Virus record (IMG/VR): IMGVR_UViG_3300026519_000642
Span: 1-48,228 of that record
Source: a virus
Length of the DNA stretch: 48,228 nt
Strand: one strand, 5' to 3'
In this document: positions 7,375-14,056 of the stretch, one piece after another
Numbering within the stretch: position 1 is the first letter of the stretch
Layout: each line of letters begins with the position of its first letter
The notes under the pieces: model-generated
What the model was told of the DNA's origin: nothing
The model's input: the letters and a program-made list of their open reading frames with translations, nothing else
Databases searched by the model: none
Translations under genes and position numbers: made by a program

Positions 7375-7900
7375 TATAGCAGTAGGTAAGCCCTATCCAT
7401 TGCCAATCAACGCCAGCACAGACGAAGGAGGAGCGGCAGTTCAATTTTTAACAAAGTCAGGCAATACCCTGCAAATCGTATTGCCTGGAATGAACAAATC
7501 TGAAGAACAGGCGTTGAAAAAAGGAAAAATGAAAGCCGGATTTCTCTATAAAAATGGCGACATGCTATGGCTATTTAGACTATACGACAGAAAAAACAAA
7601 CCACTGCTCACTCTAGATGCTCCGTTTGATATAAGAATACTGCCGCTTGAACAGCAAGCGTTGCACTCTATTACTAACGATCAGCAGAGGCTTGTTATTG
7701 ATGTTCATGGAATTGATGAAAACCGGATTGTGAGAACACTAAGAGCAATTACATTGCCCAATGAACTGACAATTTTATTTTTATCCTCTGTTCAAAAACA
7801 ACTGACTAGCAACAAACATAATGTCGCTATGCCATTTTGGATAAAACAACATCCTGAATCATTAACAAAAAAGACAAAAATGTTCACGCTAGGTCTATGA
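7367..7900 (+). CDS. Unknown protein linked to the IbrA/IbrB operon (177 aa)
   Basis: A 177-aa, mostly beta-strand protein with no recognised family. Residues 1-75 are strand-rich (GGAAVQFLTKSGNTLQIVL; GFLYKNGDMLWLFRLYD); later residues include FDIRILPLE and LVIDVHGID. No signal peptide or membrane segment. Its start lies eight bases before the stop of the IbrB-like gene and its stop overlaps the start of the HTH gene at 7897, so it belongs to the same tightly packed operon. Its job is probably tied to the IbrA/GNAT/IbrB proteins, but that rests on position only. Confidence 0.65.
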   Translation: MINIAVGKPYPLPINASTDEGGAAVQFLTKSGNTLQIVLPGMNKSEEQALKKGKMKAGFLYKNGDMLWLFRLYDRKNKPLLTLDAPFDIRILPLEQQALHSITNDQQRLVIDVHGIDENRIVRTLRAITLPNELTILFLSSVQKQLTSNKHNVAMPFWIKQHPESLTKKTKMFTLGL

Positions 7901-8109
7901 AACCCGATTCAACAAAACACAACCCAGACCCAGAATATTTGCGTGAACTGGTAAAAAAAACAGGGCTTAGTCAACGCAAAATTGCCAGAATTATAGGTGT
8001 AAATGAGCGGTTATTTAGAATGTATCTGGCAAACAGGAGTGCAAGTACAGCACATGATGCGCCTTATACTGTGCAGTTTACATTAGAATGTTTATCAGAT
8101 GAATCATAG
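7897..8109 (+). CDS. Small HTH protein closing the IbrA/IbrB operon (70 aa)
   Basis: A 70-aa DNA-binding protein with a Cro/C1-type helix-turn-helix at residues 16-42 (LVKKTGLSQRKIARIIGVNE, then a recognition helix with RLFRMYLANR). It overlaps the previous gene in ATGA fashion and is the last gene of the operon. A regulator translated last is often autoregulatory; a candidate site is the palindrome GGAAATAATTTCC in the operon promoter, but that pairing is a guess. Confidence 0.7.
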   Translation: MKPDSTKHNPDPEYLRELVKKTGLSQRKIARIIGVNERLFRMYLANRSASTAHDAPYTVQFTLECLSDES

Positions 8110-8153
8110 ACTAATCCAACAATTTAAGTTTATTTTAATCTACAAACAGTAAC

Positions 8154-8192
8154 ATTCAACAGTTTTTAACTAAATGCCTGTAACTGTTGAAT
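8154..8192. repeat. 11-bp perfect inverted repeat before a small HTH-like gene
   Basis: ATTCAACAGTT (8154-8164) and its exact reverse complement AACTGTTGAAT (8182-8192) are separated by 17 bases. The second arm ends four bases before the ATG at 8196. It could be an operator or, as RNA, a hairpin hiding the translation start; no normal ribosome site is visible there. No T-run follows, so it is not a standard terminator. Confidence 0.6.
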
Positions 8193-8195
8193 TAC

Positions 8196-8432
8196 ATGGA
8201 AAAATGGAAAAAAGAGCTGATTAAATATCAGAATGATAATAATTTAAACAGGGAAGAAATTATTTATTTGATTAACAAAAACGGTGGTGAAATAGATAGG
8301 GCTGGATATAGCCACTGGATGAATGATGGAGAACGGCACAGGAGGCCATCTATCAAAAACTGTAAAGCAATTGAAAAACTTCTTTATCCTAATTTGTACT
8401 TTTACAGTGAAAATAAAAAGCCGCCAAAATGA
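8196..8432 (+). CDS. Small HTH-like regulator (78 aa)
   Basis: A 78-aa basic protein: LNREEIIYLINKNGGEIDRA followed by GYSHWMNDGERHRRPSIKNC and AIEKLLYPNLYF. The pattern of a short helix, turn, recognition-like helix with WMNDG and a scaffold helix suggests a phage helix-turn-helix regulator, although no named family is recognised. ATG 8196 was chosen over TTG 8187 because the latter lies in the inverted repeat. A short hairpin (AGCCG/CGGCT, 8419-8436) overlaps its end, just before the lipoprotein gene. Confidence 0.55.
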   Translation: MEKWKKELIKYQNDNNLNREEIIYLINKNGGEIDRAGYSHWMNDGERHRRPSIKNCKAIEKLLYPNLYFYSENKKPPK

Positions 8433-8454
8433 CGGCTCTCTACGGACAAACAAA

Positions 8455-8829
8455 ATGAAGAAAATGCTTAGGGCACTTCCAATTTTTATATTAGTCGCTT
8501 GCTCGAATAATGTCAAAAATAATATTAAAGATGATTTTCAAATAACGCATTATTTAGAACTGAAAAAAAATAGAATCATTGCATACAACAAAAACAACAT
8601 CACTATTATTCTAAATAAAAAAAACGAATCTCAGTATGTTGTTAATGCCGTCAACCATAAGCATTCGCCGTTATGTTTTTATATTTCAGTGAATGTAATC
8701 AATGCAGATTATATGCAAAGTGATAAATTTTTGTTCCAAGCAAACGAGATGGCTGAGGTTGGAAACATTGACATTCGCAATAGTAAATACAGCGCATTGT
8801 TCTCTGTTAATAAAATCAATAAATGCTAA
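8455..8829 (+). CDS. Small lipoprotein (124 aa)
   Basis: A 124-aa protein with a lipoprotein signal: MKKMLRALPIFILVACSNN, a Lys/Arg start, a short hydrophobic core and a lipobox-like LVAC with the lipid-bearing Cys at residue 16. The mature part is Asn/Lys-rich and mainly beta strand. It would be anchored in the inner or outer membrane of a Gram-negative host. Phage lipoproteins made in the lysogen can block superinfection or change the surface, but nothing here proves that. The start at 8455 places the signal at the N-terminus; the frame extends upstream, but that part lies over the previous gene. Confidence 0.7.
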   Translation: MKKMLRALPIFILVACSNNVKNNIKDDFQITHYLELKKNRIIAYNKNNITIILNKKNESQYVVNAVNHKHSPLCFYISVNVINADYMQSDKFLFQANEMAEVGNIDIRNSKYSALFSVNKINKC

Positions 8830-8858
8830 AAGTAATATAAAATAGTAAATAAAAAAAC

Positions 8859-8886
8859 TTGACTTTACTCCGCAGCGGTGTATAAT
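8859..8886 (+). promoter_or_regulatory. Promoter with CCGC-A-GCGG palindrome in its spacer
   Basis: TTGACT (8859-8864), 16 bases, TATAAT (8881-8886). The spacer ends CTCCGCAGCGGTG, an almost complete copy of the palindrome CACCGCAGCGGTG in the promoter at 9967. The A-rich sequence upstream (AAAATAGTAAATAAAAAAAC) strongly resembles that upstream of the 68-bp repeat promoters. It drives the 168-aa gene at 8945. Confidence 0.8.
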
Positions 8887-8892
8887 ATGACT

Positions 8893-8915
8893 TAACGGTT
8901 AAGCAATAACCGTTA
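8893..8915. promoter_or_regulatory. Inverted repeat just downstream of a promoter
   Basis: TAACGGTTA (8893-8901) and TAACCGTTA (8907-8915) form a perfect 9-bp inverted repeat with a 5-base centre at the predicted transcription start of the promoter at 8859. It may be a second operator or a 5' hairpin stabilising the transcript. It is absent from the sister promoter at 9967. Confidence 0.6.
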
Positions 8916-8944
8916 GTTTTCAAGTTAATTTTTGAGGTGAAATT

Positions 8945-9451
8945 ATGAAAGTTGAATTGTTAAGAGCAGAGTTATTAACCGCTGAAACAGTAAAGGCGTT
9001 TTACAAATGCGAAAAAGGAGAGTTCTCAATTGAATCTGACAATGAAGAACTGCAAGAATTTGTAGAGAGCGAACTGGTTGCTGGTGAATCGGAATGTACT
9101 GATTATGATTTTTATATCAATATTATGGATTCACGCACAGATATTGAAAACACAAGTTTAACAGTGAGCGAAGAATTTTTAAATTCACTATCTGTTACTG
9201 ATGTGCAAATTTTTAAATATGAACACAGATTTTCAGCCAACTTTGCGTTGAACGATAGACTGTTAATTCAATTGGGTACAGACGGAAAGTGGTACATACC
9301 AGAATCATGCGAGCAATGCTGGAATCATAAAGGATGCCAGGATTTATTCTGTACAGCAGCCGCCACTATCGCTGAAGAAATTGCAGAGAAACTTGAGCTT
9401 CCTACAACTCTTGAAGAAATAGAAGAGCAATATACACCAGATTTTTATTAA
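8945..9451 (+). CDS. Acidic protein of unknown function (168 aa)
   Basis: A 168-aa, very acidic soluble protein. Residues 25-55 are dense in Glu and Asp (EFSIESDNEELQEFVESELV), the middle is strand-rich, and residues 119-135 hold a Cys cluster (ESCEQCWNHKGCQDLFC) that could bind zinc. The start follows a good ribosome site (GAGGTG, 8934-8939). It is a single-gene unit with its own regulated promoter and a terminator right behind it. Strong acidity plus tight control is compatible with a host-takeover or anti-defence protein, but no family is recognised. Confidence 0.75.
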   Translation: MKVELLRAELLTAETVKAFYKCEKGEFSIESDNEELQEFVESELVAGESECTDYDFYINIMDSRTDIENTSLTVSEEFLNSLSVTDVQIFKYEHRFSANFALNDRLLIQLGTDGKWYIPESCEQCWNHKGCQDLFCTAAATIAEEIAEKLELPTTLEEIEEQYTPDFY

Positions 9452-9459
9452 TATATATA

Positions 9460-9487
9460 AAAGCCCGGATTAAAAAATCCGGGCTTT
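9460..9487 (+). terminator. Rho-independent terminator-like hairpin
   Basis: A 12-bp stem, AAAGCCCGGATT (9460-9471) with AATCCGGGCTTT (9476-9487), and a 4-base A loop. It lies 8 bases after the stop of the 168-aa gene. The trailing T-run is short (CTTTGCT), so termination may be partial. Confidence 0.8.
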
Positions 9488-9533
9488 GCTACCTGTACGG
9501 CAGTGAGTTAAATTTAGCACAGCGAGGTGATAA

Positions 9534-9743
9534 GTGCAATTCATACCAACAAACGATGTGTTTCATCATTTAACACACCTGTTATTGATTCATAAAGACC
9601 ACGATTTGATAACCGATATGTTCAGTTCGCAAGGCATTGATGTAAGTCGCTCAAAAATCAAGGCGTGGTCAACAAAAACAGGTATCCAGCGTCCTGGGTA
9701 TCGTGAAATGCCCAGGGAGGTGCTGGATACGTTTATTGATTAA
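9534..9743 (+). CDS. DUF1456 (YehS-like) domain protein (69 aa)
   Basis: A 69-aa protein matching one DUF1456 repeat as found twice in E. coli YehS: a helix (VFHHLTHLLLIHKDHDLITDMF), the GIDVSRSKIKAWS segment, then RPGYREMPREVLDTFID. The function of DUF1456 is unknown; the G-VSR-I-AW pattern suggests a helix-turn-helix-like fold. The start is GTG 9534, with AGCGAGGTG just upstream. The usual family member has two copies of the domain; only one is present. It lies between a terminator and another HTH gene in the accessory block. Confidence 0.7.
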   Translation: MQFIPTNDVFHHLTHLLLIHKDHDLITDMFSSQGIDVSRSKIKAWSTKTGIQRPGYREMPREVLDTFID

Positions 9744-9771
9744 TGCTACAAACGAAAATTGGTGACATTTG

Positions 9772-9993
9772 ATGACGAGTGAAGACGCAAAAAGAATTAG
9801 AGAAGAGTTTGGCATGACTCGCACTGCTTTTGCGCGTGATGTACTGAAAGTGCCTTACTCTACGGTGGAAAAGTGGGAAAGAGGGGATTGTGGCATTGGA
9901 TCGTCTGGTGTATCGCTGTATCAAGCGGTCGTGTTTATAAAAAACCAAAAAAAGCTGGATGAGTGGTTGACAACACACCGCAGCGGTGTATAA
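9772..9993 (+). CDS. XRE-type HTH regulator (73 aa)
   Basis: A 73-aa protein with a clear XRE-family helix-turn-helix: SEDAKRIREEFGMTRTAFAR, DVLKVPYSTVEKWERGD, and a scaffold helix to the C-terminus. The PYSTVEKWERGDCGIGSSG segment is characteristic of MqsA/HigA-like and phage antirepressor-linked regulators. The ATG at 9772 is preferred to TTG 9769. The next promoter (9967-9994) lies in the last codons of this gene, and its CACCGCAGCGGTG palindrome encodes the last residues, so this protein is a good candidate for binding that sequence. Confidence 0.8.
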   Translation: MTSEDAKRIREEFGMTRTAFARDVLKVPYSTVEKWERGDCGIGSSGVSLYQAVVFIKNQKKLDEWLTTHRSGV

Positions 9994-9994
9994 T
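9967..9994 (+). promoter_or_regulatory. Promoter with perfect CACCGC-A-GCGGTG operator
   Basis: TTGACA (9967-9972), 16 bases, TATAAT (9989-9994). The palindrome CACCGCAGCGGTG (9976-9988) fills the spacer up to the -10 box. The leader of the following gene (AGTTAATTTTTGAGGTGAAA before ATGAAAG) is the same as that of the gene at 8945, so the two units share a regulatory module. Confidence 0.85.
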
Positions 9995-10048
9995 AGAAAT
10001 TAAGAAATCTTGAATGGCCCGGTTTCAGTTAATTTTTGAGGTGAAATT

Positions 10049-10345
10049 ATGAAAGCAAAAAAGATGAAGCAAACTGTTTATGACAAAAAACAATTATTAA
10101 TACTTTTAATCTGCATTTCAAGCGCAAATGCTAACGATAAGATTTTAATAAAAGCCCCTGGCTCATATTCATTTGGTGGGGTGAATGAATATATTTCCTA
10201 CAGTCAGGTAATAGGAAACTGTTTTAAAAAAAATGGTATTGTTTTGATTGATTTTAAAAAAACAACTGAAATTGTAAACAATGCAAAAACTAATGTGATT
10301 AGTTGCAATTATATAGTACGCCAATATATTCAAAATGAGGATTAG
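10049..10345 (+). CDS. Small secreted protein (98 aa)
   Basis: A 98-aa protein with an N-terminal basic stretch (MKAKKMKQTVYDKK), a hydrophobic core (QLLILLICISS) and an ANA-ND cleavage site near residue 31, so it probably reaches the periplasm. The mature part is about 67 residues, with two Cys (IGNCFKK, VISCNY) able to pair. The family is not recognised. It is the first gene after the promoter with the perfect CACCGCAGCGGTG operator and shares that leader with the gene at 8945. Confidence 0.7.
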   Translation: MKAKKMKQTVYDKKQLLILLICISSANANDKILIKAPGSYSFGGVNEYISYSQVIGNCFKKNGIVLIDFKKTTEIVNNAKTNVISCNYIVRQYIQNED

Positions 10346-10348
10346 ATA

Positions 10349-10453
10349 ATGACTGAAAATATAGAAAAATTATTAGAGGAAAAAGAAAATATTACCAATA
10401 AATTATCTGAAATTAATCAAAAAATATATGAAATATTGGTTAGAAACCCATAA
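10349..10453 (+). CDS. Small coiled-coil peptide (34 aa)
   Basis: A 34-aa frame (MTENIEKLLEEKENITNKLS at the start) begins three bases after the previous stop, with GAGGATTAGATA before the ATG; a nearly identical spacing sequence precedes the gene at 10719. It is strongly helical with heptad spacing. It overlaps the following gene by 26 bases in another frame, which favours a true small gene. Confidence 0.45.
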   Translation: MTENIEKLLEEKENITNKLSEINQKIYEILVRNP

Positions 10454-10658
10454 ATCTAACTATGGTATTGAGCCAGGGGTAATTGTTAGAACTAATGATG
10501 TAAAAAAAGCAATAATCGTTTCAGTTGAAGGTCGTGAACGTATTGGTAGTAAACCTTGGATTACTGTTAGAACTCAAAATAAAGACGGGAATTATAGTAA
10601 GCGTGTTACGAATCAATATTCTTATTGGGAATTACTAAATGATGACAATAATGAATAA
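10428..10658 (+). CDS. Small protein, probably SH3-like beta barrel (76 aa)
   Basis: A 76-aa strand-rich protein: EPGVIVRTNDVKKAIIVSVE, then PWITVRTQNKDGNYSKRV, ending YSYWELL. The order of short strands with a Gly/Arg turn resembles small SH3-like barrels, a guess only. It overlaps the preceding peptide gene, so coupled translation is likely. Two later in-frame starts are absent, so ATG 10428 is the only choice. Confidence 0.5.
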   Translation: MKYWLETHKSNYGIEPGVIVRTNDVKKAIIVSVEGRERIGSKPWITVRTQNKDGNYSKRVTNQYSYWELLNDDNNE

Positions 10659-10719
10659 TTTAAAAATGCCAATTCAACCTGTTTATTTAGATAATAACGT
10701 AGTAATGAGGATTAAATAA
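10651..10719 (+). CDS. Short reading frame (22 aa), possibly a remnant
   Basis: ATG 10651 to TAA 10717-10719 encodes 22 residues (MNNLKMPIQPVYLDNNVVMR at the start). The KMPIQPV-DN--V-R pattern resembles the N-terminus of a longer conserved phage protein family that I know only loosely, so this may be a truncated copy. It overlaps both neighbours by a few bases. Confidence 0.25.
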   Translation: MNNLKMPIQPVYLDNNVVMRIK

Positions 10720-10952
10720 TGAGCAAAGATGAAAAAAGCAGTTATTACGATGCTGGAGGCATTGAAACACTGGATGTAATAAAGGCGAAATTAACGCCTG
10801 AACAATATCATGGGTATTTACTCGGCAATGCTATTAAATATCAGTTGAGAATGATGCACAAAACGACAGATAATCCTTTAAGAGACGCTGAAAAGGCATC
10901 TAATTATGCTGGTTGGTTACGAAATGAGTTGGCGTCATTAAATAACAATTAA
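10719..10952 (+). CDS. DUF3310 family protein (77 aa)
   Basis: A 77-aa member of the DUF3310 family of phage proteins, with the typical YYDAGGIETLDVIKAKLTPE, QYHGYLLGNAIKYQLRMMHK and a closing helix with RDAEKASNYAGWL. Members are often encoded near phage nucleotide metabolism or replication genes and are sometimes labelled nucleotide-kinase-like, but no activity is established. The ATG at 10719 follows GAGGATTAAATA. It is the last gene of the accessory block before the connector gene at 11058. Confidence 0.8.
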   Translation: MSKDEKSSYYDAGGIETLDVIKAKLTPEQYHGYLLGNAIKYQLRMMHKTTDNPLRDAEKASNYAGWLRNELASLNNN

Positions 10953-11057
10953 TAATTGCTATCAACACATAACACTAACATTTTGACTAAACACATATTA
11001 TTTGTTAAATATGTTATATAATTATTAATATAGTTATATAACAGTTATTAATGAATA
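10953..11057 (+). promoter_or_regulatory. AT-rich leader before the tail operon
   Basis: This gap is almost pure A+T and carries GTTATATAA twice (11011-11019 and 11034-11042). TTGACT at 10982-10987 with TAAATA 17 bases on is a possible promoter; TATAAT-like boxes downstream have no good -35 at the right distance. It probably drives the connector and tail genes, perhaps with a phage activator. Confidence 0.4.
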
Positions 11058-11483
11058 ATGGCCTATTCGACAGATGACGATTTATTAGTATTCCGGCGAG
11101 ATATTTTGGAGCTTGGCGTTGACTCATGGGATGATCAACATGACGAGGCCGAACTAATTATTAATCGTGATTTGCAGTCGGCTTGGTATGTTGAAATAGC
11201 AAAGGAAATTGGCGTTTCAAGCGCGTTTGATGCGTCATTATTAGATGCTTCTCAATTACTTAGATTGTCAGTTTATAAAACCCTTGAGTTAGCTTATCTC
11301 GTACTTGACCATGAGTATGAAAGCGATCCTTTTTTTAAAAATCGCGGCACGTTTAAAGAGCTTTACGATGAGGAGCTTCAAAAGCTGATTGTTTCAGGTG
11401 TTCGTTACGACTGGAACAAAGACGGCTCTTTTTCAAGTGTCGAATCATTAACGAAATCACCACGCAGACTAAGCAGAATATAA
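11058..11483 (+). CDS. Head-tail connector / head completion protein (141 aa)
   Basis: A 141-aa helical protein: YSTDDDLLVFRRDILELGVD, a WDDQHDEAELIINRDL helix, and KNRGTFKELYDEELQKL. Size, helicity and position (first gene of the neck-tail block, followed by HK97-gp10-like and terminator-like genes) match the adaptor ring proteins that attach beneath the portal (gp6/gp15 type). The family is assigned by gene order and general resemblance rather than a diagnostic motif. Its stop overlaps the next start by one base. Confidence 0.65.
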   Translation: MAYSTDDDLLVFRRDILELGVDSWDDQHDEAELIINRDLQSAWYVEIAKEIGVSSAFDASLLDASQLLRLSVYKTLELAYLVLDHEYESDPFFKNRGTFKELYDEELQKLIVSGVRYDWNKDGSFSSVESLTKSPRRLSRI

Positions 11484-11920
11484 TGCCTGAAACCGTTGAA
11501 GTGATTCGTAATTTTGATCTGGTTGAAGAAATTGGCGATGCCATTGACTCAATTGACTATGACGAATTAATGCTAAGAGGCATTCAGATTATTAAGGACA
11601 AGACGGAATCTGGTGTTGATTATCAAAACAGGCCATTCAGGAAATATTCTAAAGACTACGAAGAAACACGGTTACAAAAACAATTACCTATTAATAAAGT
11701 GGATTTGTTTTTCACGGGTAACATGATGTCAGCTATAACGGCTGATAGTGATAACGATGGAGCCGTTATTAAATTTTTAAATAAGCATGATAGCGGTAAA
11801 GCATTTTCACATATTAGAGGAAGTGGTAGTTTACCCGTTAGAGATTTTTTCTTTTTCGATGATGATGACATGGATGAATTGTTAGATATGGCAATGTCGT
11901 TTGTTGATGATGAATTATGA
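11483..11920 (+). CDS. Neck/tail completion protein, HK97-gp10 or Mu-gpG-like (145 aa)
   Basis: A 145-aa protein with GIQIIKDKTESGVDYQNRPF, RKYSKDYEETRLQK, VDLFFTGNMMSAI and KHDSGKAFSHIRGSGSLPVR. This order (helix; G-DY-G/N-PF-YS--Y; DL--TG-M; then R-F) is typical of phage virion morphogenesis/minor tail proteins that join head and tail. The C-terminus is strongly acidic (FDDDDMDELLDMAMSFVDDE). It overlaps the next gene by four bases (ATGA). Confidence 0.75.
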   Translation: MPETVEVIRNFDLVEEIGDAIDSIDYDELMLRGIQIIKDKTESGVDYQNRPFRKYSKDYEETRLQKQLPINKVDLFFTGNMMSAITADSDNDGAVIKFLNKHDSGKAFSHIRGSGSLPVRDFFFFDDDDMDELLDMAMSFVDDEL

Positions 11921-12357
11921 TTGATTATTTAAGTGCCGAATTTTTAATTATTGAACGTCTGGAAAATACCATTTCCGGTATTAAAATTTTATCAACGGCT
12001 GAATTAGCCAGTGTTTCTGATCGTAGTCAAATAACGCCAGCAATTCATGTTATTTATGCAGGTGATAAGGTCGAATCCGAGGGTGGTCAGATGCGAAGCC
12101 ATATTTTTATCAGGCAAAAATGGCTTGTTGTTTTAGCTGTGCGTGATATTAGAGACATTAGGAATGGCGCGACAAAAAACTCAATGGCTGGAGAAATATT
12201 GCTTCAAATGCATACATTTTTAGCAGGTTATCAATTATCAAAAGATCACGGTTTTTTAAGGCGCGAGCCTGGGCCATCACCAAGATATTTAAAAAATTTC
12301 GTGCGCTTTCCATTAATGTTTTCAACAAAAATCGAAATGAAAGGATTTTTAAATTAA
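11917..12357 (+). CDS. Tail terminator-like protein (146 aa)
   Basis: A 146-aa alpha/beta protein: FLIIERLENTISGIKILSTA, ITPAIHVIYAGDKV, IRQKWLVVLAVRDIRD, then MAGEILLQMHTFLAGYQL and FVRFPLMFSTKIEMKGFL. A helix followed by antiparallel strands and a late helix matches the tail-terminator fold (lambda gpU / Mu gp37 type), which stops tail tube growth and binds the neck. The gene order, just before the major tail protein, supports this. Confidence 0.7.
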   Translation: MIDYLSAEFLIIERLENTISGIKILSTAELASVSDRSQITPAIHVIYAGDKVESEGGQMRSHIFIRQKWLVVLAVRDIRDIRNGATKNSMAGEILLQMHTFLAGYQLSKDHGFLRREPGPSPRYLKNFVRFPLMFSTKIEMKGFLN

Positions 12358-12437
12358 TTTTTTAACAATGTCATTTAATTGACTAAACTGAATGTCCTGT
12401 CGTGAGATAGCGCGTTCCCAATGACGGAGTATTTATT

Positions 12438-13424
12438 ATGAGTTCTAACGAAAATTCACGCATTGATTATGAGTCTGGCGTGACACCTTATCCCATGTCT
12501 GCATTGACTGATTCAGGAGATCGAAAAACATTTAATTCAAGTGCAAGTTTATTTTCTGAGAGTTCTGGTAATTCGCCGGACGTTAGGCCAAATGGGTTAT
12601 TAACGGGTGGGGCTGTTATCCAGGCTGTTTCTAATGCAGATGATTCAATTGATGTTGAGTCATTAACGTGTTATTTGGCTGGTGTTAAAACGTCTGTTTC
12701 GGCTGGCACTGATGTTTCAATATCTCGGGCTGGAACAAATGTTTCTAAAGTCAGCTCAATAACGATTAACAGTGCGGGAGCTATTGCTGTTGTTGCCGGT
12801 ACTGTTGGCACGAATGCAACGTTTAGCGAAACTAGAGGAGCGGCAGGTGGTCCTCCTTATATTCCGGCTGGCAGTATTGAAATAGCACAAGTTAGAACCA
12901 CTACAAGTTCAGCCGCACCCATTACGGCGGCTGAAATATTTGATGTGCCAGGAACTCATACCGAGCGATCTGATTTTCCTGTTTTTACCAAAGATAATAC
13001 AGCCGGAACGGTTACATTCGATACAGCATTACCGGCTATTCATACGGGTGATGTGTCAAAGGCTGTTTATGCGAGCTATGCTGAGCCGGTTTTTACTGAA
13101 CAACCGTTTGCCAATGATTTTGTTCCCGCCGAAACAACACATAGCACCAGTTCAACACAGGTTTATGGTGCAACGATAGGCTCCAGTTCTCAATCGTTGA
13201 ATCAGGCGACATTCACGGCCATTTTGAACGATGGCATAACAGATTCAATTTTGAGTAAAGCGAATGAAACACTATGGTTCAGATATTATCAGGATAAATT
13301 CAAAACAGCTCATATTTTGACACAAGGGAAATTAGGTGTTTCAAGAACATTTGGCGCGGCAGACAATCCACAAGTGAGCTGTACTATTTCGCCTAGCGTT
13401 GCCAGCGTGAACAAAGCCTCGTAA
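12438..13424 (+). CDS. Major tail (tube) protein (328 aa)
   Basis: A 328-aa Ser/Thr/Ala-rich, strand-rich protein with few charged runs, as in siphovirus tail tube subunits. It has a flexible-looking N-terminus, a region of alternating short strands (SAGTDVSISRAGTNVSKVSS) that may be an inserted Ig-like or decoration segment, and a C-terminal segment (ILTQGKLGVSRTFGAADNPQ). It follows the tail terminator and precedes the assembly chaperone and tape measure, the usual position for the tube gene. A leader of about 80 bases with GGAG upstream of ATG 12438 fits high expression. Confidence 0.8.
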   Translation: MSSNENSRIDYESGVTPYPMSALTDSGDRKTFNSSASLFSESSGNSPDVRPNGLLTGGAVIQAVSNADDSIDVESLTCYLAGVKTSVSAGTDVSISRAGTNVSKVSSITINSAGAIAVVAGTVGTNATFSETRGAAGGPPYIPAGSIEIAQVRTTTSSAAPITAAEIFDVPGTHTERSDFPVFTKDNTAGTVTFDTALPAIHTGDVSKAVYASYAEPVFTEQPFANDFVPAETTHSTSSTQVYGATIGSSSQSLNQATFTAILNDGITDSILSKANETLWFRYYQDKFKTAHILTQGKLGVSRTFGAADNPQVSCTISPSVASVNKAS

Positions 13425-13585
13425 TGTACATTTACACACTAGGCGAAGGTGGCGTTTTTAAATCAGATAAGTTTTATGAAGATATTGATTTTTTAGAATG
13501 TATTTATGTGGGTGTCGGAACTATGAAAGAATTTGTAGGCGGCGAATGGGCTGAAGTACCCTTTTATTCAGAAGAAGAAAAATAA
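13424..13585 (+). CDS. Small acidic tail-region protein (53 aa)
   Basis: A 53-aa acidic protein (MYIYTLGEGGVFKSDKFYED at the start) whose ATG overlaps the previous TAA by one base and whose stop abuts the chaperone start at 13586. The family is unknown. Tight packing between the tube and chaperone genes suggests it is real and used in tail assembly. Confidence 0.6.
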   Translation: MYIYTLGEGGVFKSDKFYEDIDFLECIYVGVGTMKEFVGGEWAEVPFYSEEEK

Positions 13586-14056
13586 ATGACATTTGATAAA
13601 AACGCATTTATGCGGCAAACATTTAAACCGCGAACCGAGTTGGTTGATGTTCCAGCATTAAAAGCTTGGTTTTCGTCTGAAAATGACGATGAAAAAACAG
13701 TGCCAAAATGGGAAGTGCGGGGGCAGACGGCCAGCGAAATTGCAAAATCATTTGATTCTGCAAGCAAGGTAAAAAATCTGGATGCGATTGTAAAAGCAAT
13801 CAGCTCATCATCCATTCAAGTCGATGAGCTTAGAAAAGCAATTGGAATTTCTGATGATGTGCCAGAGGATATAATAAAACGGCTTGAGCAACTTGTCGCT
13901 TGTAGCGTTGACCCGGTTGTTGATATGCCGTTAGCGGTTAAATTAGCTGAAACATTCCCGATTGAGTTTTATCAGCTAACAAACAAAATTGTTGAATTAA
14001 CCGGCATGGGAATGGATTTCCAAAAGCCCAAGCCCTCTGGAAAGATTGCAGCGTAA
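13586..14056 (+). CDS. Tail assembly chaperone, unshifted form (156 aa)
   Basis: A 156-aa product, the G-like form of the tail assembly chaperone that coats and folds the tape measure. It begins MTFDKNAFMRQTFKPRTELV and has helices rich in Lys and Glu; AETFPIEFYQLTNKIVELTG near the end is typical of the family. Its last codons hold a candidate -1 slippage site (14038-14044), after which a second open frame runs to 14205. Position between tube and tape measure is diagnostic. Confidence 0.85.
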   Translation: MTFDKNAFMRQTFKPRTELVDVPALKAWFSSENDDEKTVPKWEVRGQTASEIAKSFDSASKVKNLDAIVKAISSSSIQVDELRKAIGISDDVPEDIIKRLEQLVACSVDPVVDMPLAVKLAETFPIEFYQLTNKIVELTGMGMDFQKPKPSGKIAA

